From: an uncultured Acidaminococcus sp.
GTDB lineage: Bacteria; Bacillota_C; Negativicutes; Acidaminococcales; Acidaminococcaceae
NCBI GenBank assembly: GCA_900314165.1
Contig: OMUE01000062.1
Span: forward strand, 1-31,847
Reading direction: 5' to 3'
DNA length: 31,847 nt
Part shown: piece by piece, positions 21,722 through 31,205 of the stretch
Layout of the letters: every line of letters starts with the position of its first letter
Numbering within the stretch: position 1 is the first letter of the stretch
Notes under the pieces: generated by a model
Told to the model about the DNA's origin: nothing
Database searches by the model: none
The model's input: the letters and a program-made list of their open reading frames with translations, nothing else
Program-made: the position numbers and the translations under genes

Positions 21722-24324
21722 CGACCATGACCCCAATGGTACAGCAGTACCTGGAAATTAAGAAGGAACACCAGGATGAGCTGCTGTTTTTCCGGCTGGG
21801 AGATTTTTACGAACTGTTTAACGACGACGCCATTACGGCCTCCCGGGAACTGAACCTGACCCTGACGAAACGGGCAGGGGGCAAGGTGGGAGGCTGCGAA
21901 AGCATGCCCATGTGCGGCGTTCCCTTCCATTCTGTGGACGGGTATCTGGCCAAACTGATCAAAAAAGGCTATAAAATCGCCATCTGCGACCAGATGGAGG
22001 ATCCCAAGAAAGCTGTGGGCATCGTGAAACGGGAGGTCACGAAAATCCTGACACCCGGCACGGTGCTTAGTGACGCAGTACTGGAGGAAAACCATAACCA
22101 GTATCTAGCCTGCCTCCTGGAAGAAAAGGAGAGAATCTGCGTCAGTTTTGCGGACGTGTCCACAGGAGAATGCAGGTGGTTCCAGGCTGCCGGCAAAAAT
22201 CAGGACGAAGCCGTCCTGGACCAGTTGTACAGAATGAGTCCGGCGGAACTGGTGTTGACGGAGCATACGGAACATTTTGACGAGCTGCTGGCTAAGCTTA
22301 ATGCAAAAGTGCCGGAATGCATGGTGAACTATTACACGCCGGATGAGAGTGTGGACTATTTCACGAAACATTTTGGCAGCACAGACCCGGCTCTGGAAGA
22401 CTCTGTGGGGCATCGGACTGTGGAGACCATGCTGCAGTACATCCACGAAAATGTGAAAAGCGACCTGGCCCAGCTGAACCGGCTGACAGAAATCACTACG
22501 GACAAGGTCATGGACCTGGACGCAACGGCCATCCGGAACCTGGAACTGGTAAAGAATATGAAGGACGGCACCCGTCACGGGACGCTGCTGGATATCCTGG
22601 ACTATACCCAGACGGCTATGGGGGCCCGTCAGCTGCGTCAGTGGGTGGAGTCGCCTCTCCTGGACGTGGCAAAGATCGGCCTGCGCCAACGGGCCGTAGG
22701 AACCCTGGTGGAGGACGTGAAGCTGCGGACGAATCTGGGAGATGCCCTGAAAGAGATTACGGACTTGGAACGGATCCTGTCCCGGGTGGAAGTGGGCTCT
22801 GCTAACGCCCGTGACATGGCGGCCCTGCGCAGCGCCTTGCGGGCCCTGCCCCAGGTGAAACAGCTGCTGGGCAGCCAACCTGCCGGTCTGCTCCACATCC
22901 TGAATGGCCGGATCTCTCTCCACAGCGATGTGCTGGATATGCTGGAACGGGGCATTGTGGACGACCCTCCCTTTACAGTCCGGGAAGGCGGCATGATCCG
23001 CAAGGGCTTTAACAGTGAGTTGGATGAACTCCATGAAATTGCGGAAAACAATACGAACTGGATGCTGCATTTCGAACAGAAAATCAAGGACAAAACGGGC
23101 ATCCGGAATTTGAAAGTAGGCTTCAACAAAGTCTTCGGCTATTACATTGAGGTCTCTAAAGGCCAGGTGGACCAGGTGCCGGACACGTTTATCCGGAAAC
23201 AGACCCTGGTCAACGGAGAACGGTACATTGTACCGGAGCTGAAGGCTTTTGAAAATAAAATTTTAAGCGCTAAAGAAAAGATCGAGTCCCTGGAATATTA
23301 CCTGTTTGGCGAAATCCGACAGAACATCCGCGATCATCTGGTGGAAATCCAGGAAACGGCCCGGGCTGTAGGGGCGCTGGATGTGCTGTATTCTCTTGCA
23401 ATGGCGGCTTTCAAGGGCAACTACGTATGCCCCAGACTGAATCAGCGCCAGGAAATCACCATCCTGGATGGACGCCATCCTGTGGTGGAAAAGCTGCTGG
23501 AACGGGAACTGTTTGTGCCTAACGACGTACATCTGAACAGTACGGACGAGCGGCTCATTATCCTGACGGGGCCTAACATGGCCGGGAAATCCACGTACAT
23601 GCGGCAGGTAGCTCTCCTGGTGCTTATGACTCAGATGGGCAGCTTCATTCCGGCCCGGGAAGCGGATATCTGCCCGGTGGACCGGATCTTTACCCGGGTA
23701 GGGGCCAGCGACGACTTGGCTACGGGCCAGAGCACGTTCATGGTGGAAATGAACGAAGTGGCCAATATCCTAAAGTACGCAACCAGCCGCAGCCTCATCA
23801 TCCTGGATGAAGTAGGCCGGGGAACCAGTACCTATGACGGCATGAGCATTGCCAGAGCCGTAGTCGAATTCATCAATAAAAAGATCAAGGCTAAGACCTT
23901 GTTTGCCACCCATTACCATGAGCTGATCTCCATGGAAGGGGAGGAAGAAGGCATCAAGAACTATTCCATTGCCGTGAAGGAGAAAGGCCGGGATGTGGTA
24001 TTCCTGCGCCGCATTATCCCCGGCGGTACGGACAAGAGCTACGGCATTCACGTGGCAAAACTGGCTGGCCTGCCGGATAAGGTGGTCAAGCGGGCGGACG
24101 AACTGCTGAAGGAATATTCCCAGGGAGCCGGGGCCCAGCCGTCGGCAGTCCCGGTCAAGGCAGCTCAATCCGTTCAGGAAGATGTGCAGCCTTCTCTGTT
24201 TGGGGACGTAATTGGAGATACCCTGCGGAGCCTGGACATTATGACCATTACGCCCCTGGAAGCGATGAACATCCTGTACAAACTGCAGGAAGAGGCAAAA
24301 CGGGAAGGAGGTAAGGTCCTGTGA
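21718..24324 (+). CDS. mutS: DNA mismatch repair protein MutS
   Basis: 868 residues, normal for MutS. The mismatch-binding Phe-x-Glu is at F30-Y31-E32 within FFRLGDFYELF. The ABC-type ATPase has Walker A GPNMAGKST near 617-625, the Walker B region LIILDEVGRGTST and the ATHYHEL switch. The C-terminal part contains the helix-turn-helix dimer region and a QPSLFGD segment, resembling a beta-clamp binding motif (QxxLF). It overlaps miaB by 4 nt and mutL by 4 nt (GTGA), so the two repair proteins are translationally coupled. Confidence 0.97.
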   Translation: MTTMTPMVQQYLEIKKEHQDELLFFRLGDFYELFNDDAITASRELNLTLTKRAGGKVGGCESMPMCGVPFHSVDGYLAKLIKKGYKIAICDQMEDPKKAVGIVKREVTKILTPGTVLSDAVLEENHNQYLACLLEEKERICVSFADVSTGECRWFQAAGKNQDEAVLDQLYRMSPAELVLTEHTEHFDELLAKLNAKVPECMVNYYTPDESVDYFTKHFGSTDPALEDSVGHRTVETMLQYIHENVKSDLAQLNRLTEITTDKVMDLDATAIRNLELVKNMKDGTRHGTLLDILDYTQTAMGARQLRQWVESPLLDVAKIGLRQRAVGTLVEDVKLRTNLGDALKEITDLERILSRVEVGSANARDMAALRSALRALPQVKQLLGSQPAGLLHILNGRISLHSDVLDMLERGIVDDPPFTVREGGMIRKGFNSELDELHEIAENNTNWMLHFEQKIKDKTGIRNLKVGFNKVFGYYIEVSKGQVDQVPDTFIRKQTLVNGERYIVPELKAFENKILSAKEKIESLEYYLFGEIRQNIRDHLVEIQETARAVGALDVLYSLAMAAFKGNYVCPRLNQRQEITILDGRHPVVEKLLERELFVPNDVHLNSTDERLIILTGPNMAGKSTYMRQVALLVLMTQMGSFIPAREADICPVDRIFTRVGASDDLATGQSTFMVEMNEVANILKYATSRSLIILDEVGRGTSTYDGMSIARAVVEFINKKIKAKTLFATHYHELISMEGEEEGIKNYSIAVKEKGRDVVFLRRIIPGGTDKSYGIHVAKLAGLPDKVVKRADELLKEYSQGAGAQPSAVPVKAAQSVQEDVQPSLFGDVIGDTLRSLDIMTITPLEAMNILYKLQEEAKREGGKVL

Positions 24325-26255
24325 GTGTCGAAGTAAAACTGCTGGACCAGAATACCTCCAACCAGATCGCGGCTGGCGAAGTGGTGGAAAAACCGGCTTC
24401 GGTGGTGAAAGAATTGGTAGAGAATTCCCTGGATGCCGGGGCTACCCAGATTACGGTGGATATCTTTGCAGGAGGTACGGAATTCATCCGGGTCCGGGAC
24501 AACGGTTCCGGTATGGATGAACAGAACGCCCGCATGGCCATTCTGCGCCACGCGACCAGTAAGATTGTGAAAGCAGAAGACCTGCTGACTCTGAAGACCT
24601 TAGGATTCCGTGGGGAAGCTCTGCCCAGCATTGCCTCCGTATCCCATTTCACACTCCTGACCCGGGAACCGGACGCCCAGTTTGCTACCCGCATTACCAT
24701 AGACGGGGGCGAAGATATGGATGTGGAATCCATGGGCGCCGACGTGGGCACGACCATTACGGTAAAGGACCTGTTCTATAATGTACCGGCCCGGCGGAAA
24801 TTCCTGCGGACGGTGAATACGGAGGGCCGCTATATCGGAGAAGTAGTGTCCAGGGCGGCTCTGTCCCGGCCGGACGTGCATTTCGAATTGATGAACAACG
24901 ATAAGGAAGTCATCAATACGCCCGGCAATGGGGATATGGTGGATACTATAGGAGCCTTGTACGGCAAAGAAGTGGTAAAGCAGCTGCTGACGGTGGACCA
25001 CCTGCAGGACGGTATCCGGGTCAAAGGTTACGTAAGCCGGCCCACTCTCCTGAAGGGCACCCGGGCCTGGCAGACCCTGTTTGTGAACGGCCGTGCCATC
25101 AATAACCGCATGGTCAGCAAGGCTATAGATCATGCGTACCAGTCCCAGATTCCCAAGGCGGGCTTTCCTTTTGCAGTCCTGAACATCCTGGTGGACACCC
25201 ATACCATCGACATCAACGTGCATCCCCAGAAAAGCGAGATCAAGTTCGGGGATGAAAGCGCCGTGTACCGGGCTGTGTACCATGCCCTGACGAAGGCATT
25301 GACCCAGCCTCTGACCGGGGAGCGGACGAATCAGGGGTCAGTAATGCTGGCTCAGCCGGCCCCCGGGGCAGCAGAGGAAGGGAGCGTACCGGAAAAGCCA
25401 GCTATGACAGCTACTCCTACTGCACCCTTATTTTCCGGTGGCAGCAAAGGGTTCCAGCCCCATTCATCTTCCTTTGGCCGAAGCTTTGCTTCAGATCCTT
25501 CCGGCAGCTACGGCCAGCCCGTGTGGAAGGTGCCGGACCAGGTCAGCGAACAGGATCGGGCCACCCTATTGAAGGCCCAGCGGACCACGGAAAACCTGGC
25601 CGGTAATGCAGTGGAATCTGTATCTACCGTTGAGCCAGATGCCGGGGAAGCGGGTAGTATTGACCTGGTGGCAGCGCCTAAAAGCGAGGACGTGATCTGG
25701 CCTCTGGGCCAGGTGGACAAGGTGTTCATCATTGCCCAGTCCGAAACGGCCCTGTATCTCATCGACCAGCATGCCGCTCATGAGCGCATTATGTACGATA
25801 AATTCGTCCGCCAGCTGCAGCCCATTCCGTCCCAACAGCTGCTGCTGCCTCTGTTTCTGAACGTGACGAAGCAGGATGTGGCGGCTATTGAGGAATACCG
25901 TGAGGAATTCCTGAAACTGGGCGTGGACGTGGAGCCTGCAGGGGAATCGGCCCTCAGGGTGTCGGCTCTGCCGGCAGATGTGGCAAACGGTCAGGCAGAA
26001 AGCTTTATCGAAGATATTTTGAAACTTTTGGCGGAAAACAAGACCATCCGTCCCAGCGACCTGCGGGAGAGCGTGCTGCACTACGCCGCCTGCCACAGCG
26101 CCATCCGGGCCGGGGAAGTGCTGAATATCCGCCAGATGCGGCAATTGATTTTGGAATTATTGAATACAGAACATCCCTTTACCTGTCCTCATGGCCGGCC
26201 CTGTATGATCCAGCTGTCCAGCGATGAGCTGTACCGGATGTTCAAGCGGACGTAA
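24321..26255 (+). CDS. mutL: DNA mismatch repair protein MutL
   Basis: 644 residues with a GTG start behind AAGGAGG. The GHKL ATPase domain (1 to about 330) shows ENSLDAGAT, DNGSGM and TLGFRGEALPSI. A low-complexity linker of about 120 residues follows. The C-terminal dimerisation domain carries the endonuclease motif DQHAAHERIMYDKF (from about 482; DQHAx2Ex4E) and CPHGRP near 622. It is therefore the nicking type of MutL found in bacteria without MutH. It follows mutS with a 4-nt overlap. Confidence 0.97.
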   Translation: MSVEVKLLDQNTSNQIAAGEVVEKPASVVKELVENSLDAGATQITVDIFAGGTEFIRVRDNGSGMDEQNARMAILRHATSKIVKAEDLLTLKTLGFRGEALPSIASVSHFTLLTREPDAQFATRITIDGGEDMDVESMGADVGTTITVKDLFYNVPARRKFLRTVNTEGRYIGEVVSRAALSRPDVHFELMNNDKEVINTPGNGDMVDTIGALYGKEVVKQLLTVDHLQDGIRVKGYVSRPTLLKGTRAWQTLFVNGRAINNRMVSKAIDHAYQSQIPKAGFPFAVLNILVDTHTIDINVHPQKSEIKFGDESAVYRAVYHALTKALTQPLTGERTNQGSVMLAQPAPGAAEEGSVPEKPAMTATPTAPLFSGGSKGFQPHSSSFGRSFASDPSGSYGQPVWKVPDQVSEQDRATLLKAQRTTENLAGNAVESVSTVEPDAGEAGSIDLVAAPKSEDVIWPLGQVDKVFIIAQSETALYLIDQHAAHERIMYDKFVRQLQPIPSQQLLLPLFLNVTKQDVAAIEEYREEFLKLGVDVEPAGESALRVSALPADVANGQAESFIEDILKLLAENKTIRPSDLRESVLHYAACHSAIRAGEVLNIRQMRQLILELLNTEHPFTCPHGRPCMIQLSSDELYRMFKRT

Positions 26256-26268
26256 AGGAGTCAAGACC

Positions 26269-27060
26269 ATGGACTATGGGGTAACAATAGGGCGCAAGGG
26301 CAGTGCCGCCCTGTACAAACAGGGAAAAGCCTGGGCAAAGCTGCTGGGCCTGCCTTTTGTGGCCCGGCCCAGGCAGGGTACTCTGGAGCAATTTTGTCAG
26401 GCTCATGGCTTTCAGGCCCTTCTGGTAGCCACTCATCTGGGGCCTCAGGTCTTTACGTCTGAAGGCATCCTGCGCTACCATCCATCCATGGGTGTACCCC
26501 GGATCCGCATTCTGGAACGGGGCGGTACGGACCATTTGGTAGAAGCCTGCAATCTGAAAGCTGGCGACCGGGTACTGGATTGTACGTTGGGGCTGGCGGC
26601 GGACGCGGCGGTGGCTTCCTTTGTGACAGGCCCTGCCGGCAAGGTGGTGGGCTTGGAAGCCTCTCCCGTTTTGTGGTTCCTGGTGACCCAGGGCCTCAAA
26701 GACTATACCTTGGAAGACGATGCCCGGCTGACCCAGTGCCTGCGACGCATCGAGACAGTCTGGACCAAGGCGGAGGACTATTTGCAGGATGTGCCGGCGG
26801 ATTCCTTTGATGTAGTGTACTTCGACCCCATGTTCCAGAAACCTGTGGGCAATTCTTCCAGCATGCAGCCTCTGCGGCCGGCGTCCTACCATAAACCGGT
26901 GACGGAGGCTATGGTGGCTATGGCTCTCAAGGCGGCACCCAGAGTGGTCATCAAAGAGCGGGATGAAGAGCTGCTGCGCAGCCTGGGAGCCGAAGAAATC
27001 CAGGGCGGGAAATACAGCAAGGTCCGCTACGGCATTATCAGGAGGCAGAACCATGGATAA
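26269..27060 (+). CDS. RsmJ-like SAM-dependent methyltransferase
   Basis: A 263-residue class I methyltransferase. The SAM-binding motif I is VLDCTLGLAADA (102-113) with the acidic residue after strand 2 in VVGLEAS. The catalytic-type motif is DPMFQKP (186-192), the same DPMF found in RsmJ (16S rRNA G1516 methyltransferase, PF04445). Overall similarity to RsmJ looks partial, so the rRNA target is an inference. AAAGGAG precedes the ATG. It lies 13 nt after mutL and its last codons overlap the miaA start by 8 nt. Confidence 0.8.
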   Translation: MDYGVTIGRKGSAALYKQGKAWAKLLGLPFVARPRQGTLEQFCQAHGFQALLVATHLGPQVFTSEGILRYHPSMGVPRIRILERGGTDHLVEACNLKAGDRVLDCTLGLAADAAVASFVTGPAGKVVGLEASPVLWFLVTQGLKDYTLEDDARLTQCLRRIETVWTKAEDYLQDVPADSFDVVYFDPMFQKPVGNSSSMQPLRPASYHKPVTEAMVAMALKAAPRVVIKERDEELLRSLGAEEIQGGKYSKVRYGIIRRQNHG

Positions 27061-27988
27061 ACCCAAAGTCATCGTCATCTGTGGACCTACGGCTACGGGC
27101 AAGACCCATTGCGGCATTGCGCTGGCAAAGGCCCTGGATGGGGAAATCATCTCCGGAGATTCCATGCTGGTGTTCCGCCATATGGATATTGCCACAGCAA
27201 AACCCACAGCGGAAGAATTGGCCGCCGTGCCCCACCATCTGGTAAATATCCTGGAGCCCGGGGAGAAATATTCCGTGGTGGATTTCCAGCAGCAGGCAGC
27301 CCGGCTGATCCGGGACATCCACAGCAGGGGAAAAATGCCCATCATCGTAGGAGGCACCGGATTATATATCAAAGCGCTCCTGGAAAATTATGATTTTTCG
27401 TCCGTGGACGAACAAGAGAGCCTGAGGCAGAAATTGGCCGATTTTGCCGACAAAAACGGCAATAAAGCCCTTCATGACAGGCTGGCGGCTTTGGATGAAC
27501 AGGCTGCTGCCCATTTGAACATTAACGATAGAAAGCGTATAATAAGAGCTATCGAAACGTTTCTTGGAGGGGACAGTGTGTCCACAAAGAAGGCCGAAGA
27601 AAGCCCTTATGAGGCCATCGTTTTCGGCTTGAATATGCCGAGACCGATCCTGTACGACCGCATCAACCGGCGGGTAGATGTGATGGTGCGGGACGGACTT
27701 TTCGAGGAAACGAAGAGGATCCTGGCCATGGGAATCCCTGCGGATGCCCAGTCTTTGAAAAGCATCGGCTACCGGCAGATCATCCAATACTTTGAGGGTC
27801 AGCTGACCAGAGAGGAATGTATCGATAAAATAAAACAAGCGACCAGGAATTTTGCCAAACGGCAGGTCACGTGGTACAAGAAAATGCCATATATCCACTG
27901 GTTTCAATTGGGGGAACCGCCGGAATATGACGCCTGTGTGCAGGCTATGCTCACAATTCTACACAACAACAAATTCGACGAACCATGA
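27053..27988 (+). CDS. miaA: tRNA dimethylallyltransferase MiaA
   Basis: A 311-residue enzyme that prenylates A37 of tRNAs reading UNN codons, giving the substrate of MiaB. P-loop GPTATGKT at 11-18, then SGDSMLVFRHMDIATAKPT, GGTGLYIKALL and IGYRQIIQYFEG are family signatures. In most relatives the second reads DSMQVYR/K; here it is DSMLVFRHM, a conservative change. AGGAGG precedes the ATG. The upstream in-frame extension lies inside the methyltransferase gene and is rejected. hfq starts 18 nt downstream, the order seen in many bacteria. Confidence 0.96.
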   Translation: MDKPKVIVICGPTATGKTHCGIALAKALDGEIISGDSMLVFRHMDIATAKPTAEELAAVPHHLVNILEPGEKYSVVDFQQQAARLIRDIHSRGKMPIIVGGTGLYIKALLENYDFSSVDEQESLRQKLADFADKNGNKALHDRLAALDEQAAAHLNINDRKRIIRAIETFLGGDSVSTKKAEESPYEAIVFGLNMPRPILYDRINRRVDVMVRDGLFEETKRILAMGIPADAQSLKSIGYRQIIQYFEGQLTREECIDKIKQATRNFAKRQVTWYKKMPYIHWFQLGEPPEYDACVQAMLTILHNNKFDEP

Positions 27989-28006
27989 TGAAAAGAGGGG
28001 ATTCTC

Positions 28007-28279
28007 ATGTCCAGTATTGCAAACAGTAAACCATTAAATCTTCAGGACAGTTTTTTGAACAAAGTACGCAGTGAAAAGAAGACCATTGTGATCTACCTGA
28101 TGAACGGATTCCAGGTACGGGGTAAAGTCTGGGGTTTTGATAACTTTACCGTGATTATGGAAAGCGAAGGCAAACAGCAGCTCATATATAAGCACGCTAT
28201 CTCTACCATTGCTCCCTTAGAATCAGAAACTATACTAAGCCTAAGAAAAGGGAATGATCAGGGTGTCGTTAAGGAATAA
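28007..28279 (+). CDS. hfq: RNA chaperone Hfq
   Basis: 90 residues. Sm1 covers about 16-55 ([20 protein letters not shown], with [16 protein letters not shown]) and Sm2 is YKHAIST at 61-67, with the lysine and histidine of the proximal RNA-binding face. The C-terminal tail is short (about 20 residues), as in Firmicutes, not the long tail of enteric bacteria. It forms hexamers and pairs small RNAs with mRNAs. GAGGGG precedes the ATG. The 3' end overlaps the recombinase gene. Confidence 0.96.
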   Translation: MSSIANSKPLNLQDSFLNKVRSEKKTIVIYLMNGFQVRGKVWGFDNFTVIMESEGKQQLIYKHAISTIAPLESETILSLRKGNDQGVVKE

Positions 28280-29159
28280 GCTGGAGAATGAAATCGAGAT
28301 TTTTCTAGAGTATCTGACCGTGGAACTGGGCCTGGCCCAGAATACCCGGGATTCCTACGGAAGGGACCTGCGGCTGTTCGCCGTATGGTGTAAGAAACCT
28401 TTGAACGAAATTACCCGGGATGACATTATCTCGTACATGAAGATTTTGAAACAGGAAGAGTATGCGGCTACCTCATCTGCCAGAAAACTGGCAGCTCTGA
28501 AGTCCTTCTTCCGGTTTATGACAGCGGAGGGCTTCCTCCAGGAAGATCCTTCCGAAGTGGTGGAGACGGCTAACCGGGGCGTGGTGCTGCCCAAGGTCCT
28601 GAGCCTGGACGAGGTAAAGCACCTGTTTGAAGCACCGGATCTGAAGCAGAACGAAGGCTTCCGGGACCGGACTATGCTGGAGGTCATGTATGCCACGGGC
28701 ATGCGGGTGTCTGAGCTGCTGGCCCTCACGGTGGCCAGCGTGAACCTGGACACGAAGTACGTCATTGCCTATGGCAAAGGCTCCAAGGAACGGCTGCTGC
28801 CCATTGGGCACTATGCCCTGGCCTATCTGAAGGAATACATAGAGCGGGTACGGCCTCAGTTTGTAAAGGCCGGGAAGACTACGGATAAGTTATTCCTGAC
28901 GGTAAGGGGCACGGGCATGACGAGACAGCGGTTTTGGCAGATTATCAAGTTTTATGGCCAGAAGGCGGGCATCTCTAAATCCCTGACGCCCCATACGCTG
29001 CGCCATTCTTTTGCCACTCATATGTTGGACAACGGTGCAGACCTGAGGACGGTGCAAGAATTACTAGGGCACGCGGATATTTCTACGACCCAGATTTATA
29101 CCCATCTGACGAATCATCGGCTGAAAGCGATTTACGATAAAAGCCATCCCCGTGCGTAA
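28263..29159 (+). CDS. Tyrosine recombinase, XerC/XerD type
   Basis: 298 residues, the usual size of XerC/XerD, which resolve chromosome dimers at dif. The N-terminal SAM-like core-binding domain spans about 8-90. Catalytic residues in the C-terminal domain: R148 ([11 protein letters not shown]), K172 ([11 protein letters not shown]), H244 and R247 ([12 protein letters not shown]), H270 ([11 protein letters not shown]) and nucleophile Y279 (IYTH). Start choice: ATG 28254 directly abuts AAGGGA, while GTG 28263 lies 9 nt from it and is preferred. Either way the gene overlaps the end of hfq, so it is coupled to it. XerC and XerD cannot be told apart here. Confidence 0.92.
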   Translation: MSLRNKLENEIEIFLEYLTVELGLAQNTRDSYGRDLRLFAVWCKKPLNEITRDDIISYMKILKQEEYAATSSARKLAALKSFFRFMTAEGFLQEDPSEVVETANRGVVLPKVLSLDEVKHLFEAPDLKQNEGFRDRTMLEVMYATGMRVSELLALTVASVNLDTKYVIAYGKGSKERLLPIGHYALAYLKEYIERVRPQFVKAGKTTDKLFLTVRGTGMTRQRFWQIIKFYGQKAGISKSLTPHTLRHSFATHMLDNGADLRTVQELLGHADISTTQIYTHLTNHRLKAIYDKSHPRA

Positions 29160-29171
29160 AGGAAAATGCGT

Positions 29172-30164
29172 ATGCGAAAAAGAACATCGAGGAATGCCAG
29201 CCGCAGAAGGAGCAGACGACCGTTCCGCTGGCTGGTATTTCTTATGGTAATAGCCCTGGGTCTGGGTATGCTGACGGCGTCCAGGCAGAAGGCTGCACAT
29301 CCGGAGGAAACCTGGAAGCAGGCCATAACAGATGTGGTACCGGAACAAGTAAAGCAGGCCGTAGAACGGAAACCGGGAGCTAAAACGGCTAAGGCCCAGG
29401 AAAAGACAGCCCAGGCTCTGCCCCCGGTGGAAAAACCGACGGCGAAACCTGCGGCTCCTGCAGCCAGCAATGAAACGGGTCTGCCCGGTATAGAGCAAGG
29501 GCAGTATTCCGGCAAGCTGGCCATCGTTATTGACGACTGCGGTTATGCTCTGGATCCGGTTCGGACTCTGGTGAGCCTGCCCGTGCCCATGAGTTTTGCT
29601 GTCATTCCGTTCAAGCCCAATAGCTCGGCAGCGCTGTCCATCATTAAGAACGGTGGCCGGACAGCGATGCTGCACCTGCCCATGGAACCGGTGGAAGGGG
29701 GCAGCAGCGAAAGCCGCAGCGTGAAGGTGGGCATGACGGCGGAGCAGATCCAGAACTTCGTCCAGGAGGCCATAGACAGCCTGCCGGGCATTGCCGGCGT
29801 CAACAACCATCAAGGGTCTAAGGCCACGGCTCACGGACCTACCATCCTGGTGGCCCTGAAGACCATTCAGAAAAACGGGTTGTTCTTTGTGGACAGCCGG
29901 ACGAATTCTGCTACCGTGGCAGAGAAAAAGGCCCAGCAGCTGGGCATTCCTACGGGCCATAACAGCTTGTTTTTGGATAACAGCAGCAATATTGCAGATA
30001 TTCAGAAACAGATTGCCAGAGCTATCAAGCTGGCGGACAGATACGGCAGCCTAATTGTCATCTGTCATGCCAGAGAAAATACGGCGGAGGCCTGGCAGCG
30101 CAGCGTTTCAGCTGTCAAAGCTTCCGGCATCACCCTGGTTCCTGTCAGGGAATTGCTGAAATAG
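29172..30164 (+). CDS. Divergent polysaccharide deacetylase, YibQ family
   Basis: 330 residues. A very basic N terminus (many Arg) and one hydrophobic segment (about 20-36) form an uncleaved anchor or signal, followed by an alanine/proline/lysine-rich linker to about 110. The extracytoplasmic domain has KLAIVIDDCGY, MSFAVIPF, MLHLPMEP, GVNNHQGSKAT and FFVDSRTNS, the signatures of PF04748. The family is related to polysaccharide deacetylases, but true activity is unproven. It occurs mainly in diderm bacteria. Start choice: ATG 29166 is 2 nt from AAAGGA, ATG 29172 is 8 nt away and is preferred. Confidence 0.88.
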   Translation: MRKRTSRNASRRRSRRPFRWLVFLMVIALGLGMLTASRQKAAHPEETWKQAITDVVPEQVKQAVERKPGAKTAKAQEKTAQALPPVEKPTAKPAAPAASNETGLPGIEQGQYSGKLAIVIDDCGYALDPVRTLVSLPVPMSFAVIPFKPNSSAALSIIKNGGRTAMLHLPMEPVEGGSSESRSVKVGMTAEQIQNFVQEAIDSLPGIAGVNNHQGSKATAHGPTILVALKTIQKNGLFFVDSRTNSATVAEKKAQQLGIPTGHNSLFLDNSSNIADIQKQIARAIKLADRYGSLIVICHARENTAEAWQRSVSAVKASGITLVPVRELLK

Positions 30165-30176
30165 GAGGTTTTCACT

Positions 30177-31049
30177 ATGGTTAAGACAACATTGCTAATG
30201 GGCCTTATGACAGGCCTTATGCTGCTCATTGGTGACTACGTGGGCGGGGGCAGCGGCATGATGTTCATGCTGGTGTTATCCCTGGTCTCCAATGTGTTGG
30301 TATACTGGTACAGCGATAAATTCGTCATTTCCCAATACGGTGCCCAGGAGGTCAATGCCGTCCAGGCTCCTCAGCTGTACGGAATCGTCCAGGAACTGGC
30401 CCGTCGGGCAGGTCTCCCCATGCCCCGGGTGTACGTCATTGACACGGCCCTGCCTAACGCCTTTGCTACGGGCCGGAATCCGGAGCATTCGGCGGTGTGT
30501 GTGACCACAGGCCTTATGGAGATGCTGGAACCCCGGGAAATTGCAGGAGTTCTGGGCCACGAAATGAGCCATATCAAACACAACGATATCCTCATCAGCA
30601 CCATTGCTGCCGGTATGGCAGGCATCATCTCCGTACTGGCCCGGTTTGCCTTCTGGTTCGGCGGCAGCCGGGACCGGGACAACCGCAGCAACCCTATTGC
30701 GGGTCTGCTGATTCTGATCCTAACGCCTCTAGCCGCAGCCATCATCCAGCTGGCTATTTCCCGTACCCGGGAATATATGGCAGACTACAGTGGAGGAGAG
30801 TTGAGTGGAGATCCGGATGCCCTGGCTGACGCCCTGGGCAAAATCGACAACATTGCCCGCCGCCGCACGCTGCCTCATGCTACGGAAGCTACGGCCCACA
30901 TGTTCATCGTGACCCCGTTCTCTGCCCAGGAGGCCAAGGCCATCTTCAGCACCCACCCGGCTACGGAAGAACGCATTGCCCGCTTACGCAAAGAAGCAGA
31001 AGATATGCGGGCAAAAGGGACGATAAATCCCCTAATCCCTAATCCCTAA
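30177..31049 (+). CDS. htpX: Membrane zinc metalloprotease HtpX
   Basis: 290 residues of the M48B family, which degrades damaged membrane proteins. Two N-terminal membrane segments (about 4-20 and 27-45), zinc motif HEMSH (128-132) and third ligand E199 in SRTREYMADYSGG; two further hydrophobic segments at about 141-161 and 174-194. Start ATG has AGGAGG 8 nt upstream, 12 nt after the previous stop. The last six residues (PLIPNP) and the stop are encoded by a 7-bp tandem repeat, so the native C terminus may have been replaced. Confidence 0.95.
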   Translation: MVKTTLLMGLMTGLMLLIGDYVGGGSGMMFMLVLSLVSNVLVYWYSDKFVISQYGAQEVNAVQAPQLYGIVQELARRAGLPMPRVYVIDTALPNAFATGRNPEHSAVCVTTGLMEMLEPREIAGVLGHEMSHIKHNDILISTIAAGMAGIISVLARFAFWFGGSRDRDNRSNPIAGLLILILTPLAAAIIQLAISRTREYMADYSGGELSGDPDALADALGKIDNIARRRTLPHATEATAHMFIVTPFSAQEAKAIFSTHPATEERIARLRKEAEDMRAKGTINPLIPNP

Positions 31050-31058
31050 TCCCTAATC
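31031..31058 (+). repeat. Tandem repeat, four copies of CCTAATC
   Basis: Four perfect 7-bp units. The frame through them encodes the end of HtpX and its TAA (31047-31049). The repeat lies directly before the CGTAGGGG element. Confidence 0.9.
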
Positions 31059-31062
31059 ATCT

Positions 31063-31131
31063 CGTAGGGGCGGTACAAGACGTTTTGCAAAGCAAAAATG
31101 TCGCCTGTGCCGCTCTTTTTTTGCTGATTTT
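31063..31131 (+). terminator. CGTAGGGGCG repeat acting as a likely terminator
   Basis: Begins CGTAGGGGCGG, like the ends of the 85-bp element at 3269. An imperfect long hairpin pairs GCGGTACA with TGTGCCGC and contains an inner stem TTTTGC-AAA-GCAAAA; seven T follow. It lies 14 nt after htpX and would end the miaB-htpX run. Only one end has the GTAGGGGC sequence, so it may be a partial or diverged copy of the element. Confidence 0.6.
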
Positions 31132-31205
31132 TACGGAATCCTTGAATTTCTTGAACTTATGAGAAAGAATTCTGATTATTTGTAGCGAATTCATTAATTT
31201 TGATG

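Noticed and set aside
26963..27052. Upstream extension of MiaA by 30 codons
   Set aside because: It lies within the methyltransferase gene in another frame; MiaA's P-loop is normally about 10 residues from the start, as it is from 27053.
26242..27372. Minus-strand open frame of 376 residues
   Set aside because: It lies opposite the RsmJ-like gene and miaA, both with clear motifs and ribosome-binding sites. Its translation has no recognisable domain and it results from codon bias of the plus strand.
31031..31058. CCTAATC units as telomere-like or CRISPR-like sequence
   Set aside because: Only four 7-bp units without spacers; the resemblance to eukaryotic telomere repeats is chance.
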